Source: Bryobacterales bacterium KBS 96 (lineage in GTDB: Bacteria > Acidobacteriota > Terriglobia > Bryobacterales > Bryobacteraceae). Taken from it: a stretch of DNA of 64,000 nucleotides. The stretch is from contig KB906767.1 of NCBI GenBank assembly GCA_000381625.1, forward strand, positions 5,509,357 to 5,573,356. The letters run 5' to 3'. The notes under the pieces were generated by a model. That model was given only the letters and a program-made list of their open reading frames with translations. It was not told the DNA's origin and did no database searches. The position numbers were made by a program, and so were the translations under genes. Below are positions 1 to 8,469 of this stretch, in pieces. Within the stretch, counting starts at the first letter, position 1, and the number at the start of each line of letters is the position of its first letter.

Positions 1-1531
1 CTACTATCGCGAGCCCGCCGGGGTTCACCGGAGTATAGCCAAGGGCGGTTGTCACGAGAGTGCTGGTGATCGACGTGAGAAAGCCGGAGTCGTTCGTCAG
101 GGCGGATGTAGCGGTCGGAATCGTGGGAGTCCCGCTCAAAGATGTATACGGGAGCTTGCCGATAACATCGCTTGCCAGATCGACCAGACCCCAAGAGGGA
201 CTAGTTCCGCCGTGAAGGACGCCAGTTCCTTTTGCCAGCCGAGACGGAGCGCCTGAAACCCCGCCAAAGATCATGTCTCCGGCAGCATTCATAGGATTGG
301 TCATCCCTCCGCCCCCACCGCCGCAGGTCACATAGGAGAAGTTTCCGGAGCCGTCATTATTGAGACAGCCCACGGAATCGGTTAGAGGCTTCACCAGAAA
401 TCTGCTGTCATTGGTGAGATCGGAAGTCTTGCTCGGAATGCTTGGCTTACCCGTCAAACTCGCATACGTGCCGGCCGTAGCGACAGATGCCAGACTCGAA
501 GGATTCACAGGGGAATACCCGAGTGCCCCGGTAACATTCAAGCTGGTAATACTCGACAGAAAGCCGGAGTCATTGGTCAATTGACTGACCGCCGTGGGAA
601 TCGTCGGCTTGCCCGTCAGATCACTATAGAGGCCGGAAGTTGCCACAGTCGCCAAACTGGATGCTGTGGCGTAGCCTGCTCCATTCGTCAGAGCATTGTT
701 GTTCGTTGGAATGCTTGGCTTATTGGTCAGATCGAGATAGCTGCCTGAAGTGGCAACAGTCGAAAGCCCGGTAATCTGGCTCGGTAACAGACTCGGTATA
801 TCGCCTGCGACCAGCGCCCGGAATCCCGGCGCCGCGGAGACTCCAGATACCGGGCCAGCGAATACAGTGTTTGCCGCCTGCGATACGAGGGAGCCTGTCA
901 GAGTCCCTGCACTCGTGACCGGTGAATTGCTCACCGAGAAAATACCCGGCAGAGACAGACCGACACTCGTAACTGTCCCGCTACCACTTGAGCCGGAGCC
1001 CGAGACAGTTCCCCATCGAATACCGAGAGGCTGCGAGGAGTCGGCAATGGGTACAGTTCCATTTGCCCCCACGTGTAGAGGCTTGGTCACCGTCCCGTTG
1101 AATACGCCGATATCACCTTTGGCCGTCAGCCGAACGACTGGCGGAGTATTGACTCCATCCTCGACTACGAGAGCCTGCACGATCTGAGGATCAGTCGAAG
1201 TTGGCACTTGCCAAGAGGCTCTGCTGGGAGACTGCCCTTTGAGGTCATACTGAACGCTATACGAGAACTCCGGGGTAGCCGTGTCGGTCGGCTCAAGGCT
1301 CACCGAGAATGAACCGTCTGCTCCTACTGTGACCTTCTTGTAGCCCGCTGGAACTGCTCGCCCTGTCGTGCTCGTGAATCTAGGCCAGGAGATCGTAATG
1401 GTTCCGGCCGTCGCTACAGATCCATCAGCGAGATAGACGGTATCTGTGATTGGCGTTAGTTCCGCCGGCCGCGCCAACATCGGAGCGAGAAAGAGAATGA
1501 CCGAGACAAGTATCGAGTAAATATGCTTCAT
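1..1531 (-). CDS. Phage tail fibre with collagen-like repeated module, 3' end outside window
   Basis: The minus strand is open from an ATG at 1531 to the window edge, so the C-terminus is missing. The first 24 residues look like a signal peptide (MKHIYSILVSVILFLAP, then LARPAE), which is unusual for a virion fibre. The middle holds at least four copies of a module of the form YxDLTGKPTIPT...LTNDSGFL, encoded near nt 680-770, 530-650, 400-490 and 60-160, together with the phrase ALGYTPVNP. Such modules are typical of trimeric phage side-tail fibres. It is the last visible gene of the late operon. The fibre call is good; the receptor-binding tip cannot be seen. Confidence 0.8.
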   Translation of the reverse strand, partial: MKHIYSILVSVILFLAPMLARPAELTPITDTVYLADGSVATAGTITISWPRFTSTTGRAVPAGYKKVTVGADGSFSVSLEPTDTATPEFSYSVQYDLKGQSPSRASWQVPTSTDPQIVQALVVEDGVNTPPVVRLTAKGDIGVFNGTVTKPLHVGANGTVPIADSSQPLGIRWGTVSGSGSSGSGTVTSVGLSLPGIFSVSNSPVTSAGTLTGSLVSQAANTVFAGPVSGVSAAPGFRALVAGDIPSLLPSQITGLSTVATSGSYLDLTNKPSIPTNNNALTNGAGYATASSLATVATSGLYSDLTGKPTIPTAVSQLTNDSGFLSSITSLNVTGALGYSPVNPSSLASVATAGTYASLTGKPSIPSKTSDLTNDSRFLVKPLTDSVGCLNNDGSGNFSYVTCGGGGGGMTNPMNAAGDMIFGGVSGAPSRLAKGTGVLHGGTSPSWGLVDLASDVIGKLPYTSLSGTPTIPTATSALTNDSGFLTSITSTLVTTALGYTPVNPGGLAIV

Positions 1532-1596
1532 TTTGTGATGTCCAATAAGATCGTGTGGATCTGGCGCTTTGTCCTCTTCGGGATCAAAGCCTTCGA

Positions 1597-2385
1597 TCAT
1601 GCTGCTTTCCGTGCTTTGTACTTCCGATGGCCGTACAGCCGTGAACCGTAACTGAACTGACCGCCCGTAATGGTGACCGGATACAGACTGAACTCTCCAC
1701 CGGGTCTGACTTCGACAATTCCAAAGCCGTTATTCCAGGTGTTTGCCCGGTTCTTCCCGTAACTTGGTGCTCTGTTACAGAGGCAAGGTAAAACTGTCGC
1801 CGTCCAGCGTTCTTCCATGTGAACCGGAGACGCTTTAGTCCATGCTTGATAGCTGTGACTGTGGCCCATTACGACTGACGCACAATAAGTCTCAACAGCT
1901 TTCTTGGAGTGATTCTGGCCGCCGCCGATGGTATCGCCGTGAATGGCGAATAGATTACTGGCGAGCTTAAAATGACCACCTTGGGGAATAACGTTCCAGT
2001 GTCGCTCTTGCAGCCGTAAGTGAGACTCGACCGAGAACATACCTTCTAATGCCGGTGATTCCTCGAATAATGCTGTACACCATGCATCATGGTTGCCTGT
2101 CAGCCACACTCGCTCTGCTCCCGGAGGGAGGAGCCTCTCTACTTGAGAGAGAATGTCTCGATCAAAGGCTTTCAGGTTTCTGTCGAGTGCTCCACGTTCC
2201 TGGAACAGTGGCTTCCCTTTGTTCCAGTGCGATATCTCGGCCATATCATTTTGATCTCCGCCGAATAAGAAGCCGTCTACTCGGTTGTGCTTTAAGAAGT
2301 CCAGCACGGCATCCCACGATGGAACATGATGCACGGGATGGTGCAAGTCGTATGCAAGTACCCAGAGCTTTGGGCTAGATGGCAT
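1597..2385 (-). CDS. Calcineurin-like metallophosphoesterase (phage)
   Basis: This 262-residue protein carries the metal-binding motifs of the calcineurin-like phosphoesterase fold: GGDQND (42-47), GNHD (97-100), IHGD (148-151) and GHSH (174-177). The first motif, usually DxH, is read here as YDLHH (12-16). Such enzymes hydrolyse phosphomono- or diesters with two divalent metals. In phages they act in nucleotide or RNA end processing or are of unknown role, so the substrate is not assigned. The stop codon of the upstream neighbour at 2386 directly abuts this start, so translational coupling is likely. Confidence 0.8.
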   Translation of the reverse strand: MPSSPKLWVLAYDLHHPVHHVPSWDAVLDFLKHNRVDGFLFGGDQNDMAEISHWNKGKPLFQERGALDRNLKAFDRDILSQVERLLPPGAERVWLTGNHDAWCTALFEESPALEGMFSVESHLRLQERHWNVIPQGGHFKLASNLFAIHGDTIGGGQNHSKKAVETYCASVVMGHSHSYQAWTKASPVHMEERWTATVLPCLCNRAPSYGKNRANTWNNGFGIVEVRPGGEFSLYPVTITGGQFSYGSRLYGHRKYKARKAA

Positions 2386-2742
2386 TTAGGCAATCACCTT
2401 CATTCGTCGATCTGTACTCTGTGCGATCTGCTCTCGTATGCTCCGGGGCAGAACGATACAGCCCTCTGAAGCCGTGTGAGTCGAGTTGTCACCGTGGATC
2501 AGGAATCCACCGCGGCCAAACATGACATTGGAAATATCAGGAGAGAGTCTCATCGTGATTGGTCCGGTATGAGGATGCGTGTATTGCACTCCGATCTGGT
2601 ACAGACCCTCTGGGAGCGGTCCGACATTCGGGACACTTTCCATCGCCGGATTGTCCAGCCCGGCGCCGCGGCCGGAATAGCCTGTGCCGATATCTTCGCC
2701 GTCGTGATACAGCCTGCCAGTCGATTGAGAATATGTCCACAT
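2386..2742 (-). CDS. Tlde1/DUF2778-like L,D-transpeptidase-type cell-wall protein
   Basis: This 118-residue protein resembles the Tlde1/DUF2778 domain. It has an N-terminal WTYSQSTGRLYHDG, a PNVGPLPEGLYQIG stretch, then H83 in FLIHGDN and the nucleophile motif SEGC with C95. His and Cys match the catalytic pair of L,D-transpeptidase-like folds. Family members attack or exchange the peptide stems of peptidoglycan and are best known as type VI secretion toxins. In this phage cassette, next to membrane proteins and a lipoprotein, it could be a lysis enzyme, a wall-remodelling factor or a superinfection factor. No signal peptide is visible, so delivery would need a holin or the virion. Function is inferred from motifs only. 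Confidence 0.65.
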   Translation of the reverse strand: MWTYSQSTGRLYHDGEDIGTGYSGRGAGLDNPAMESVPNVGPLPEGLYQIGVQYTHPHTGPITMRLSPDISNVMFGRGGFLIHGDNSTHTASEGCIVLPRSIREQIAQSTDRRMKVIA

Positions 2743-2745
2743 GGT

Positions 2746-3165
2746 CTATTCGGCCCGTCTTTCCGGGAACCAGCGACTAGCGATATTGCCGTTGTAAAAC
2801 GCTCTTTGGCCGTCTGGTAACTGAGCATGGAGTACGTCTCGGACGAACTGCTCACGTGTCTCCTGGTAGCTCATCTCTCGCTTGTTCTGGCAGATATGGA
2901 GAATCTCTCGCCTATAGTTCTCCGGCCCGGCCGCTTTCACTTGAGCCTTTAACTCATCGCATGAGCCGAAGTAGTCACGCCAGTTGGACTGTTTGACCGT
3001 CCATGTCTTGCGAGTCTTCCCCGGAGCCCGCTTAGATGTACGGCTGTAGAAGCATTTCTTGCCGATATATTGCTTGCCAGATCGCAGGTCAGTAATCAAA
3101 TAGACGTACCCGACCGAGCCCGCCGGCGGACTGGTCAGAGCTTCACCGTGGTAGAGCCAGGCCAT
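2746..3165 (-). CDS. GIY-YIG (Seg-like) homing endonuclease
   Basis: The 139-residue protein has the paired GIY-YIG motifs as GYVYL (19-23) and QYIGKK (32-37). A basic stretch KRAPGKTRKTW follows, then WRDYFGS and NYRREIL, the pattern of stand-alone Seg-like phage homing endonucleases. The fold makes site-specific DNA breaks and usually spreads its own gene. It lies in the late operon between a candidate lysis protein and the Tlde1-like gene, a common location for free-standing phage endonucleases. The target site is unknown. Confidence 0.75.
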   Translation of the reverse strand: MAWLYHGEALTSPPAGSVGYVYLITDLRSGKQYIGKKCFYSRTSKRAPGKTRKTWTVKQSNWRDYFGSCDELKAQVKAAGPENYRREILHICQNKREMSYQETREQFVRDVLHAQLPDGQRAFYNGNIASRWFPERRAE

Positions 3166-3167
3166 AT

Positions 3168-3446
3168 TTATTTGCCGACTCCCAGATGGAAGAGAAGAGA
3201 TACGACACCGCCGGTAGAGGCTGCCGCCCCAAGCAAGTACCAGCGAAATGCTTTCAGGCGGTCCACTGATTCCTCAAGTAAAGTTAGGCGTCCCTTTTGT
3301 CCATTCCCGATAATGGTTTTCATTCCAACCTCTAGCGCCGCGAGTCGCTCTCCGGTAGCACGAGAGAACTCGCTGTGGTCTGCTTTTAGAGCCTGAAGCT
3401 CCGAGAGGATCATGTTCTGTATGGCGGTGTCTTGGGACAAGGGCAT
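3168..3446 (-). CDS. Small coiled-coil membrane protein, XhlA/holin-like
   Basis: The protein has 92 residues. Residues 8-65 are predicted from composition to be helical and coiled-coil-like (LSELQALKADHSEF...LEESVDRLKAF). They are followed by a single hydrophobic segment WYLLGAAASTGGVVSLLFHLG at the C-terminus. This layout resembles XhlA-type hemolysin accessory proteins and other phage lysis-associated anchors. It is placed directly upstream of wall-active and nuclease genes in a lysis-like cassette. A holin accessory role is plausible but rests on architecture and position, not on recognised sequence motifs. Confidence 0.5.
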   Translation of the reverse strand: MPLSQDTAIQNMILSELQALKADHSEFSRATGERLAALEVGMKTIIGNGQKGRLTLLEESVDRLKAFRWYLLGAAASTGGVVSLLFHLGVGK

Positions 3447-3469
3447 TGAGTTACTCCGGTGATGCGGTT

Positions 3470-3697
3470 CTAGGTGACCGGCGTAATAGTGTGTAGCTTG
3501 CTCAGATCGATCGGTGAGCCAAGAGCCGCTTGATGAGCAGCCATCGCCTGAAGGATAATCGTCTCCAGAGCGGTGGCGATCTTCGCTCCCAGTGCAACAT
3601 CAGGGGCAATCGGGCCAGCCAGGGGAGCCAGCAGACCGGCTAGGATCGTTCCTTCTTGGACTATCGTTTCGATGTTCTGTAGCGTTGTTTGGTCCAT
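3470..3697 (-). CDS. Small hydrophobic phage protein, function unknown
   Basis: This protein of 75 residues contains one long apolar stretch (AGLLAPLAGPIAPDVALGAK) between polar ends. It has no recognised domain. The two proline-rich turns inside the apolar stretch would suit a hairpin in the membrane, so a holin-like role is one possibility given its position beside the lipoprotein and the XhlA-like gene. It ends two bases before the lipoprotein stop-start region, in keeping with one operon. Confidence that it is a gene is moderate; its function is not assigned. Confidence 0.5.
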   Translation of the reverse strand: MDQTTLQNIETIVQEGTILAGLLAPLAGPIAPDVALGAKIATALETIILQAMAAHQAALGSPIDLSKLHTITPVT

Positions 3698-3699
3698 GA

Positions 3700-4086
3700 T
3701 TACTTGCTCTCCTTTGCCGCCGCGGCCGGCTTGAATGACTCTCCGAGTTGCTGGATATGTGCTTCGAGAGCCAACACCATCACCTGAAGATCGAGAATGT
3801 CTTGCGGATGGGCAACGTTGATATTCTTCGACTTCTCATACGCCAGGAATGCTTGGTTTGCCACGTTGTACGAGGCAATCGCCTGATTGAGTTGCGTCTT
3901 GATCTCCGGGAACTCAACAGCCTCGCTCTTGAGATCTTCGAGAGCCGTCTGAGCGGTTACCAGATCGGCGTACACTTGCTGCTCGACCGAGGCCGGCTGC
4001 GATGGGCTGAATACGGTTATGGGCTTGTGGCAAGCTGCCGAAAGCATTAGCAGCGTGACGGCCGCTGTAATCTTGAATGTGTTCAT
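3700..4086 (-). CDS. Phage-encoded lipoprotein (possible outer spanin or surface protein)
   Basis: The N-terminus MNTFKITAAVTLLMLSAAC is a clear lipoprotein signal with lipobox LSAAC and C19 as the lipidated residue. The mature part, about 110 residues, is charged and helical with Ala and Lys at the end (KPAAAAKESK). A lipoprotein inside a phage late operon beside membrane proteins suggests an o-spanin, which links inner and outer membranes at lysis, or a superinfection-exclusion factor. It is longer than most o-spanins and not especially proline-rich, so the spanin idea is tentative. Confidence 0.65.
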   Translation of the reverse strand: MNTFKITAAVTLLMLSAACHKPITVFSPSQPASVEQQVYADLVTAQTALEDLKSEAVEFPEIKTQLNQAIASYNVANQAFLAYEKSKNINVAHPQDILDLQVMVLALEAHIQQLGESFKPAAAAKESK

Positions 4087-4099
4087 CGTGGTGAATCTC

Positions 4100-4441
4100 C
4101 TAAAGCGAATGCGCGAAAACCGGTTCTTTGTTGGCCAACGTCGCTAACAGAGCGCCCATATTCATCCCGGTTGTGGCGCCCCATGAAGCGTAAGCGTCAA
4201 TGACCCGCTGATCCAGTGGTGACGGGTCGAATGTCAACGGACATATCAACACGCGAGGATCTTGCTTCGCGGCGTCGATTTGAAGCGCACTGGTATACAT
4301 CTGGACCAAAGTCCACCCGTCATCGGTCGCTGGAATCGTCGGACAGTGCCAATGACCAGTGCTGTAAGCACGACATACCGGAACCCGCATGTTCAGCGCC
4401 GCGTCGTGGAAGAATTGTGATAAAGCCCAACGTACTTGCAT
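4100..4441 (-). CDS. Phage hypothetical protein
   Basis: An open frame of 113 residues sits between the tail tip gene and the lipoprotein, with 9 and 13 base gaps, as expected of an operon member. It has scattered His, Cys and Trp (GHWHCPTIPATDDGW) and no signal peptide or membrane segment. I do not recognise the family. The compact placement and matching strand support a real gene. A virion or lysis-related role would fit the position, but nothing in the sequence shows it. Confidence 0.5.
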   Translation of the reverse strand: MQVRWALSQFFHDAALNMRVPVCRAYSTGHWHCPTIPATDDGWTLVQMYTSALQIDAAKQDPRVLICPLTFDPSPLDQRVIDAYASWGATTGMNMGALLATLANKEPVFAHSL

Positions 4442-4450
4442 TAACTTGTC

Positions 4451-7400
4451 CTAACAAGGGAGAATTGGGTAATTGTGAATGAGTAACGGAACGCCAGAGA
4501 GTAGATAATAGTTTTGTTCGTCATATTCATCAGAGGCCACGGACATGAGTATCTTAGTGCCGAGGAACTCATCGACCGTTGCGCCAGTAACGCGATATGC
4601 CGGGACCCATTCACCGTCCCAATAGACGGACTCGCACGGGCTGACACGATGACCGTTGATCATGCGCCACGCAACGGATGCCTCAGTTGAGATCTGTAGG
4701 ACTTCCCGGTATACGTCTTCGCCAGTCTTGATCGACTTGCCCTTAATCTTGTCGCCGGGCTTCACGTCGCCAGCCATAATCTGACCTTTGCCCTCGATAT
4801 CCACTAACTCATTGGCTTCAGGGCAGAGTCCACTTCCGCCGCCAGTTCCGCTTCCAGTGCCGTCATTACTCAGGTCTAGAGTAGTAACCATGATTGGGCC
4901 GACTGGAACGTATCCGTCATTTGCCATCGTTGCCGCGTAATAGCTGTTTGGAGCTAGTGGCGGATAGCCGGTGAATGTGACTCCCAGCGCGCCCGTGCTT
5001 GCATTGACGCGCCAGTATGTGTAGTGGTCACGCGATGGGGCAAGCCCGGTGTAATTTAGTGAGCCGGCCGGAACGCTAATAGACGAACCATCGGATCTTA
5101 CAATCGATTGTGCCAACCAGGTAAAGCTGATCGAGTTTTTGGTGTACGTGTAATTGATCTGAATGGTTTGATTGGGCAAGATCGATCCTTGAGTGCTCAA
5201 GATCGAAGACGACCCATAAACTTGGTTGCAGAAGACATCATCAAAGTGGCAGTCGCAAGAGATACCGCCCGCTGTTGCTTGAGTGCTACCCGTGTTGAAC
5301 GCTGCACACTCCATCTGAATGTATGAGGCATTGCTCGGAATCGTCACGACACCAGCGACAAGTGTCCACGAAAATCCAGGAATGACCGTTCCGTTTCCGA
5401 CCGCGACTTGATCTGGAGGGTAGACATCGCCTAACCATCCGCCGTTTGCATCTGTGTAGATAAGTCCGATACGCTGTTGAATGACTAAGCCAGAGGTCAA
5501 CGGGTTGCCCGCTGAAGACGTTTGCGCGAGCTTTCCGCCAATGTAATACTGTGATCCGGGTATCACAGGAATCGCTGGAGACACAACACGAGCCGTTGCG
5601 CCCGCTGCCATCGTTTGAGCACCCGCCACTCGAAGTAACAGACTGTTATTGCCTGAGTTGCTGTATCCGTAGGACACATAGACTTCAAAGCCGCTTCCGG
5701 TCGCCGCGACTTTCCAGTCATCCGTTGCCGACCAATTGGTTGACAATATCGCGTTCAACGCCGAACCGACTTTGTTTGACTCAAATGAAGGGTTCGATAT
5801 GAAATTGGAGCCATAGCTTTTGCCGGAAATGATGCCAGCTACGAGTTGGTTCCCTTTGACCCGGCTGTACGTTCCACCGTCCGTTAAAATGTCAATACTT
5901 TTGCCTGTCGTTATCTCTGCCCCGGATTCAGCAGGTCTGAGAGCTTCGACCGAGATGCCAGTCGAGTACTGGAGATTGGCAGCATGTTTATTCGCCACGT
6001 CGGCTGAACTGAAGTCAACGAAGTTCTTACTCGCCAGAGATCCAAGTCCGCTGATATGCCCGATGGTGATGTTCGATACGGCTGTAGAACTGACAACATG
6101 GTTCAGAGCCGTGGTCCAATCGCTCGATGCTCCATTGGATCTGATCGCACGGATACGAACGTTGTACGTGACTCCGCAGACCACGCCCGTCATGAAATAG
6201 ATATTGGTGGTCGGACCGAAGTATCCGAGAGAATGCCAGTTTGCTGTATCGTTTGCCCACTGCCATTGGATCTCCAGGTGTCCGCCGGAAAGTGTAAACG
6301 GGTCGTCTGGCTCGATCCACGTAATCTGTATACGGGGTATCGTCACGCCGTCAGTTCCGACTACCGCTGAATCAAGGCCGGACTCCAGGATCAGGTTCGT
6401 GGGCGGATTGACCGACCAGCGATTAGCGATTGCCGGAGAAGTCGAATTTTCAGGGGTTCTCTCTTCGGAGGTGGACCAGAGATATACTGACGGGTCTGTC
6501 TCACATACCTGTACCTCGCACTGGAGAGTAGGCACGTCCTGCTGGCTGCTATCGCCTGAGCCGCTATCGCTCGAACTGCCTGAAGAAATGAACCGGAGAG
6601 ATTGAATCTCTAGGTATTTGGCATCCCAGGAGAACCCGGCAAAAGTCTGCTGGATCACGTCTCCGGCTGTGGCGAGATATGCCGACAGAGACATCTTCAG
6701 CGTGCCTGAGCCTTGCTGACGATTCCGCATCAGATCGATCTTCATGAGCCGTTGGGCCATGCTGACCGACGTACAGAAACGATAGGAGCGAGAGGTGTAG
6801 AGCTTTACATTTCCATCCGCTGTTAGATTGGCGTCGGAGTCATAACCGTGAGCAACATCTTGGGCATATTCAGGAGCATCGGCAGGCTGCCAATCGGAGC
6901 CGAAAATCGAAGAGTCACGGTGATCCTGGTCGTAGCCGACCGTTGCGTAGGGATGCTTTGGGGCTATGTAAGTCGCTCGAATGGCATTGTTGAGATCGCG
7001 ATACTTTCTCTTCGGAGACCATTTGACCGGGCCAACGATATCGTAATCCCAGAACTCCAGGCCGGAGCCATACCAGGCGCCCACGAGGATCTGGAACTTA
7101 CCGCCCTGGTAGGAGAGTCGACCAGCACAGCAAGCGAGCATGGCATCAATAATGTCTCCGGGAGTGCTCGAAGTATCGAAGAAGCCATTGAGCGTATACC
7201 GGCTTTCCGTTCCGCCCGCCGCCAGAGCGACTTGCTCATCACATAGATTGGCAGCCGTGATGAGAGCATCCTCATCGATTCGGGTAGCATAATCGCATCC
7301 AAGGCCGAACTCGCTATTGCAGAGCACGTCGGCGATTATCAGAGCGGCATTGTTGGTGTATCCCCGAGTGCCGGTCCGAGGATCGTATATGTCATTCTTG

Positions 7401-8014
7401 CCGTGGATATTCGCTTTGATACCCGGCTGGCTCGGAAATACAGTCTGGTCGAACTCGCAGCGAATATACGATGCTGTCAGACCATCAAGCGTACAGGCAC
7501 TCGACCAATTACTATCTCGCCCGCCGAGATCGCTGAAATACGTTCCAGGGACCGGCCCAAGCGAATGGCTGAAGTGACCTTTTCCCTTGAAGTCGTAACT
7601 GTTGCCCGAATCATCGAAGTGTGTACCGGAGTCGCCGCTCGTGAATAGCGCCCGACCATCGAGATACAGAGTGTCAATGCTTTGGCAAGCGTGAGCAGCC
7701 CATACGATGACTTGGTTGAGCATTTTATTGTCGTCGCTCGAACCCTCGTAAACAATCGTGCCTGCTACACGCATCTGACCGTATACGATCTGCCGGTATG
7801 CTGACGGTTGTTTGATCGAGAACTCTAGGGACGGCCCGGCTTGTAGAGCTTGGGAGATTCCACCGAGTAGCAGGGACGCGCCCAGACTTACAGCCGTGCC
7901 AGCGATAGCGACACCCCAGGCCGTGAGCAGTAATGGAGACGCGAGGCCGCCAGTGAGAACAGTAGCGATTACCGCGCCAGCAATCAGGGCCGCCCCTTCT
8001 ACGATTTTTGCCAT
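4451..8014 (-). CDS. Tail tip attachment protein J (TipJ) with C-terminal Hint domain
   Basis: This 1,187-residue protein occupies the position of the lambda host-specificity protein J, directly after the DUF6950 gene. Residues 5-60 are strongly hydrophobic and Gly/Ala rich (GAVIATVLTGGLASP), as in many TipJ proteins. The body holds the phage tail hub region (YCGQM-like VYGQMRVAGTIVYEG), then fibronectin-like segments (PPTNLILESG, TYNVRIRAIRSNG). After a Gly/Ser linker (GTGSGTGGGSG) the last 124 residues form a Hint domain. The central tip forms the hub that contacts the host surface. The Hint extension is atypical and is listed separately. Confidence 0.85.
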   Translation of the reverse strand: MAKIVEGAALIAGAVIATVLTGGLASPLLLTAWGVAIAGTAVSLGASLLLGGISQALQAGPSLEFSIKQPSAYRQIVYGQMRVAGTIVYEGSSDDNKMLNQVIVWAAHACQSIDTLYLDGRALFTSGDSGTHFDDSGNSYDFKGKGHFSHSLGPVPGTYFSDLGGRDSNWSSACTLDGLTASYIRCEFDQTVFPSQPGIKANIHGKNDIYDPRTGTRGYTNNAALIIADVLCNSEFGLGCDYATRIDEDALITAANLCDEQVALAAGGTESRYTLNGFFDTSSTPGDIIDAMLACCAGRLSYQGGKFQILVGAWYGSGLEFWDYDIVGPVKWSPKRKYRDLNNAIRATYIAPKHPYATVGYDQDHRDSSIFGSDWQPADAPEYAQDVAHGYDSDANLTADGNVKLYTSRSYRFCTSVSMAQRLMKIDLMRNRQQGSGTLKMSLSAYLATAGDVIQQTFAGFSWDAKYLEIQSLRFISSGSSSDSGSGDSSQQDVPTLQCEVQVCETDPSVYLWSTSEERTPENSTSPAIANRWSVNPPTNLILESGLDSAVVGTDGVTIPRIQITWIEPDDPFTLSGGHLEIQWQWANDTANWHSLGYFGPTTNIYFMTGVVCGVTYNVRIRAIRSNGASSDWTTALNHVVSSTAVSNITIGHISGLGSLASKNFVDFSSADVANKHAANLQYSTGISVEALRPAESGAEITTGKSIDILTDGGTYSRVKGNQLVAGIISGKSYGSNFISNPSFESNKVGSALNAILSTNWSATDDWKVAATGSGFEVYVSYGYSNSGNNSLLLRVAGAQTMAAGATARVVSPAIPVIPGSQYYIGGKLAQTSSAGNPLTSGLVIQQRIGLIYTDANGGWLGDVYPPDQVAVGNGTVIPGFSWTLVAGVVTIPSNASYIQMECAAFNTGSTQATAGGISCDCHFDDVFCNQVYGSSSILSTQGSILPNQTIQINYTYTKNSISFTWLAQSIVRSDGSSISVPAGSLNYTGLAPSRDHYTYWRVNASTGALGVTFTGYPPLAPNSYYAATMANDGYVPVGPIMVTTLDLSNDGTGSGTGGGSGLCPEANELVDIEGKGQIMAGDVKPGDKIKGKSIKTGEDVYREVLQISTEASVAWRMINGHRVSPCESVYWDGEWVPAYRVTGATVDEFLGTKILMSVASDEYDEQNYYLLSGVPLLIHNYPILPC
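4454..4825 (-). other. Hint (intein/hedgehog-like, BIL-type) domain coding segment
   Basis: Residues 1064-1187 of the tail tip protein read as an autoprocessing Hint domain. Cys1064 follows a Gly/Ser linker. A block-A-like stretch ends in VKPGDKIKG, a block-B-like stretch contains GHRVSP and WVPAYRV, and the end has YYLLSG followed by LLIHN. The terminal His-Asn is the intein block G signature. The residue after Asn is Tyr, not Cys, Ser or Thr, and only six residues follow (YPILPC). Protein splicing is therefore unlikely, while N-terminal or Asn-dependent cleavage is possible, as in bacterial intein-like domains. There is no room for a homing endonuclease. Confidence 0.75.
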
Positions 8015-8469
8015 TAGTTGCCGACTCTCCAGGCTTTAGAGCATTTCTTGACGGCGAGTTTGCTCAGTCCCTTGTCCCCGACGAACACGGCATTACGGCC
8101 GTCCAGATAGACCACACCGAGTGCTGGTCCTTCGGAGCCATCGAAGAGCACCATGTCTCCCCGCTGGGCGAATAACACTGAGGGAAGAGCTTGCATCTCA
8201 TATTGGGCTGCTACATGGACTGCAACGTCCTCGACACTGGATCCACCTGTAATCTCTTTGATCGATTTCAATGCGCCGGTCTGTGTGCTGTATTTGCCCC
8301 GGAACTCCGCGGCGATATCAGTCCCGGTCATCGCTTCGATGGCATCGGCGGTGAACGTGGCGCAATCTGTACCTGTCGCTGGATCGTAGGAGAAAGCAAC
8401 GCCTTTCTTCGAGTCGATGTATTGGTGAAGGGCCAACTGCCAGTGATCTATTCTTTTGAGGGCAGCCAT
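8014..8469 (-). CDS. DUF6950-type tail assembly protein (NlpC/P60-related)
   Basis: The 151-residue protein contains GTDCATFTADAIEAMTG, the Cys motif seen in DUF6950 phage proteins that lie next to gpJ and take the place of lambda gpK. The C-terminal part has GPALGVVYLDGRNAVFVGDKGL, where NlpC/P60 peptidases would carry a catalytic His; none is evident. The family is probably a structural or degenerate peptidase component of the tail tip. Its ATG overlaps the preceding stop, and its stop overlaps the TipJ start, which indicates coupled translation in the L-K-J order. Confidence 0.7.
   Translation of the reverse strand: MAALKRIDHWQLALHQYIDSKKGVAFSYDPATGTDCATFTADAIEAMTGTDIAAEFRGKYSTQTGALKSIKEITGGSSVEDVAVHVAAQYEMQALPSVLFAQRGDMVLFDGSEGPALGVVYLDGRNAVFVGDKGLSKLAVKKCSKAWRVGN

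Noticed and set aside
360-1187. Two plus-strand frames at 360-584 and 750-1187
   Set aside because: They are shadows of the minus-strand tail fibre gene that is open across the window edge.
4454-4825. A splicing intein in the tail tip protein
   Set aside because: There is no Cys, Ser or Thr after the terminal Asn and almost no C-extein; cleavage is more likely than splicing.
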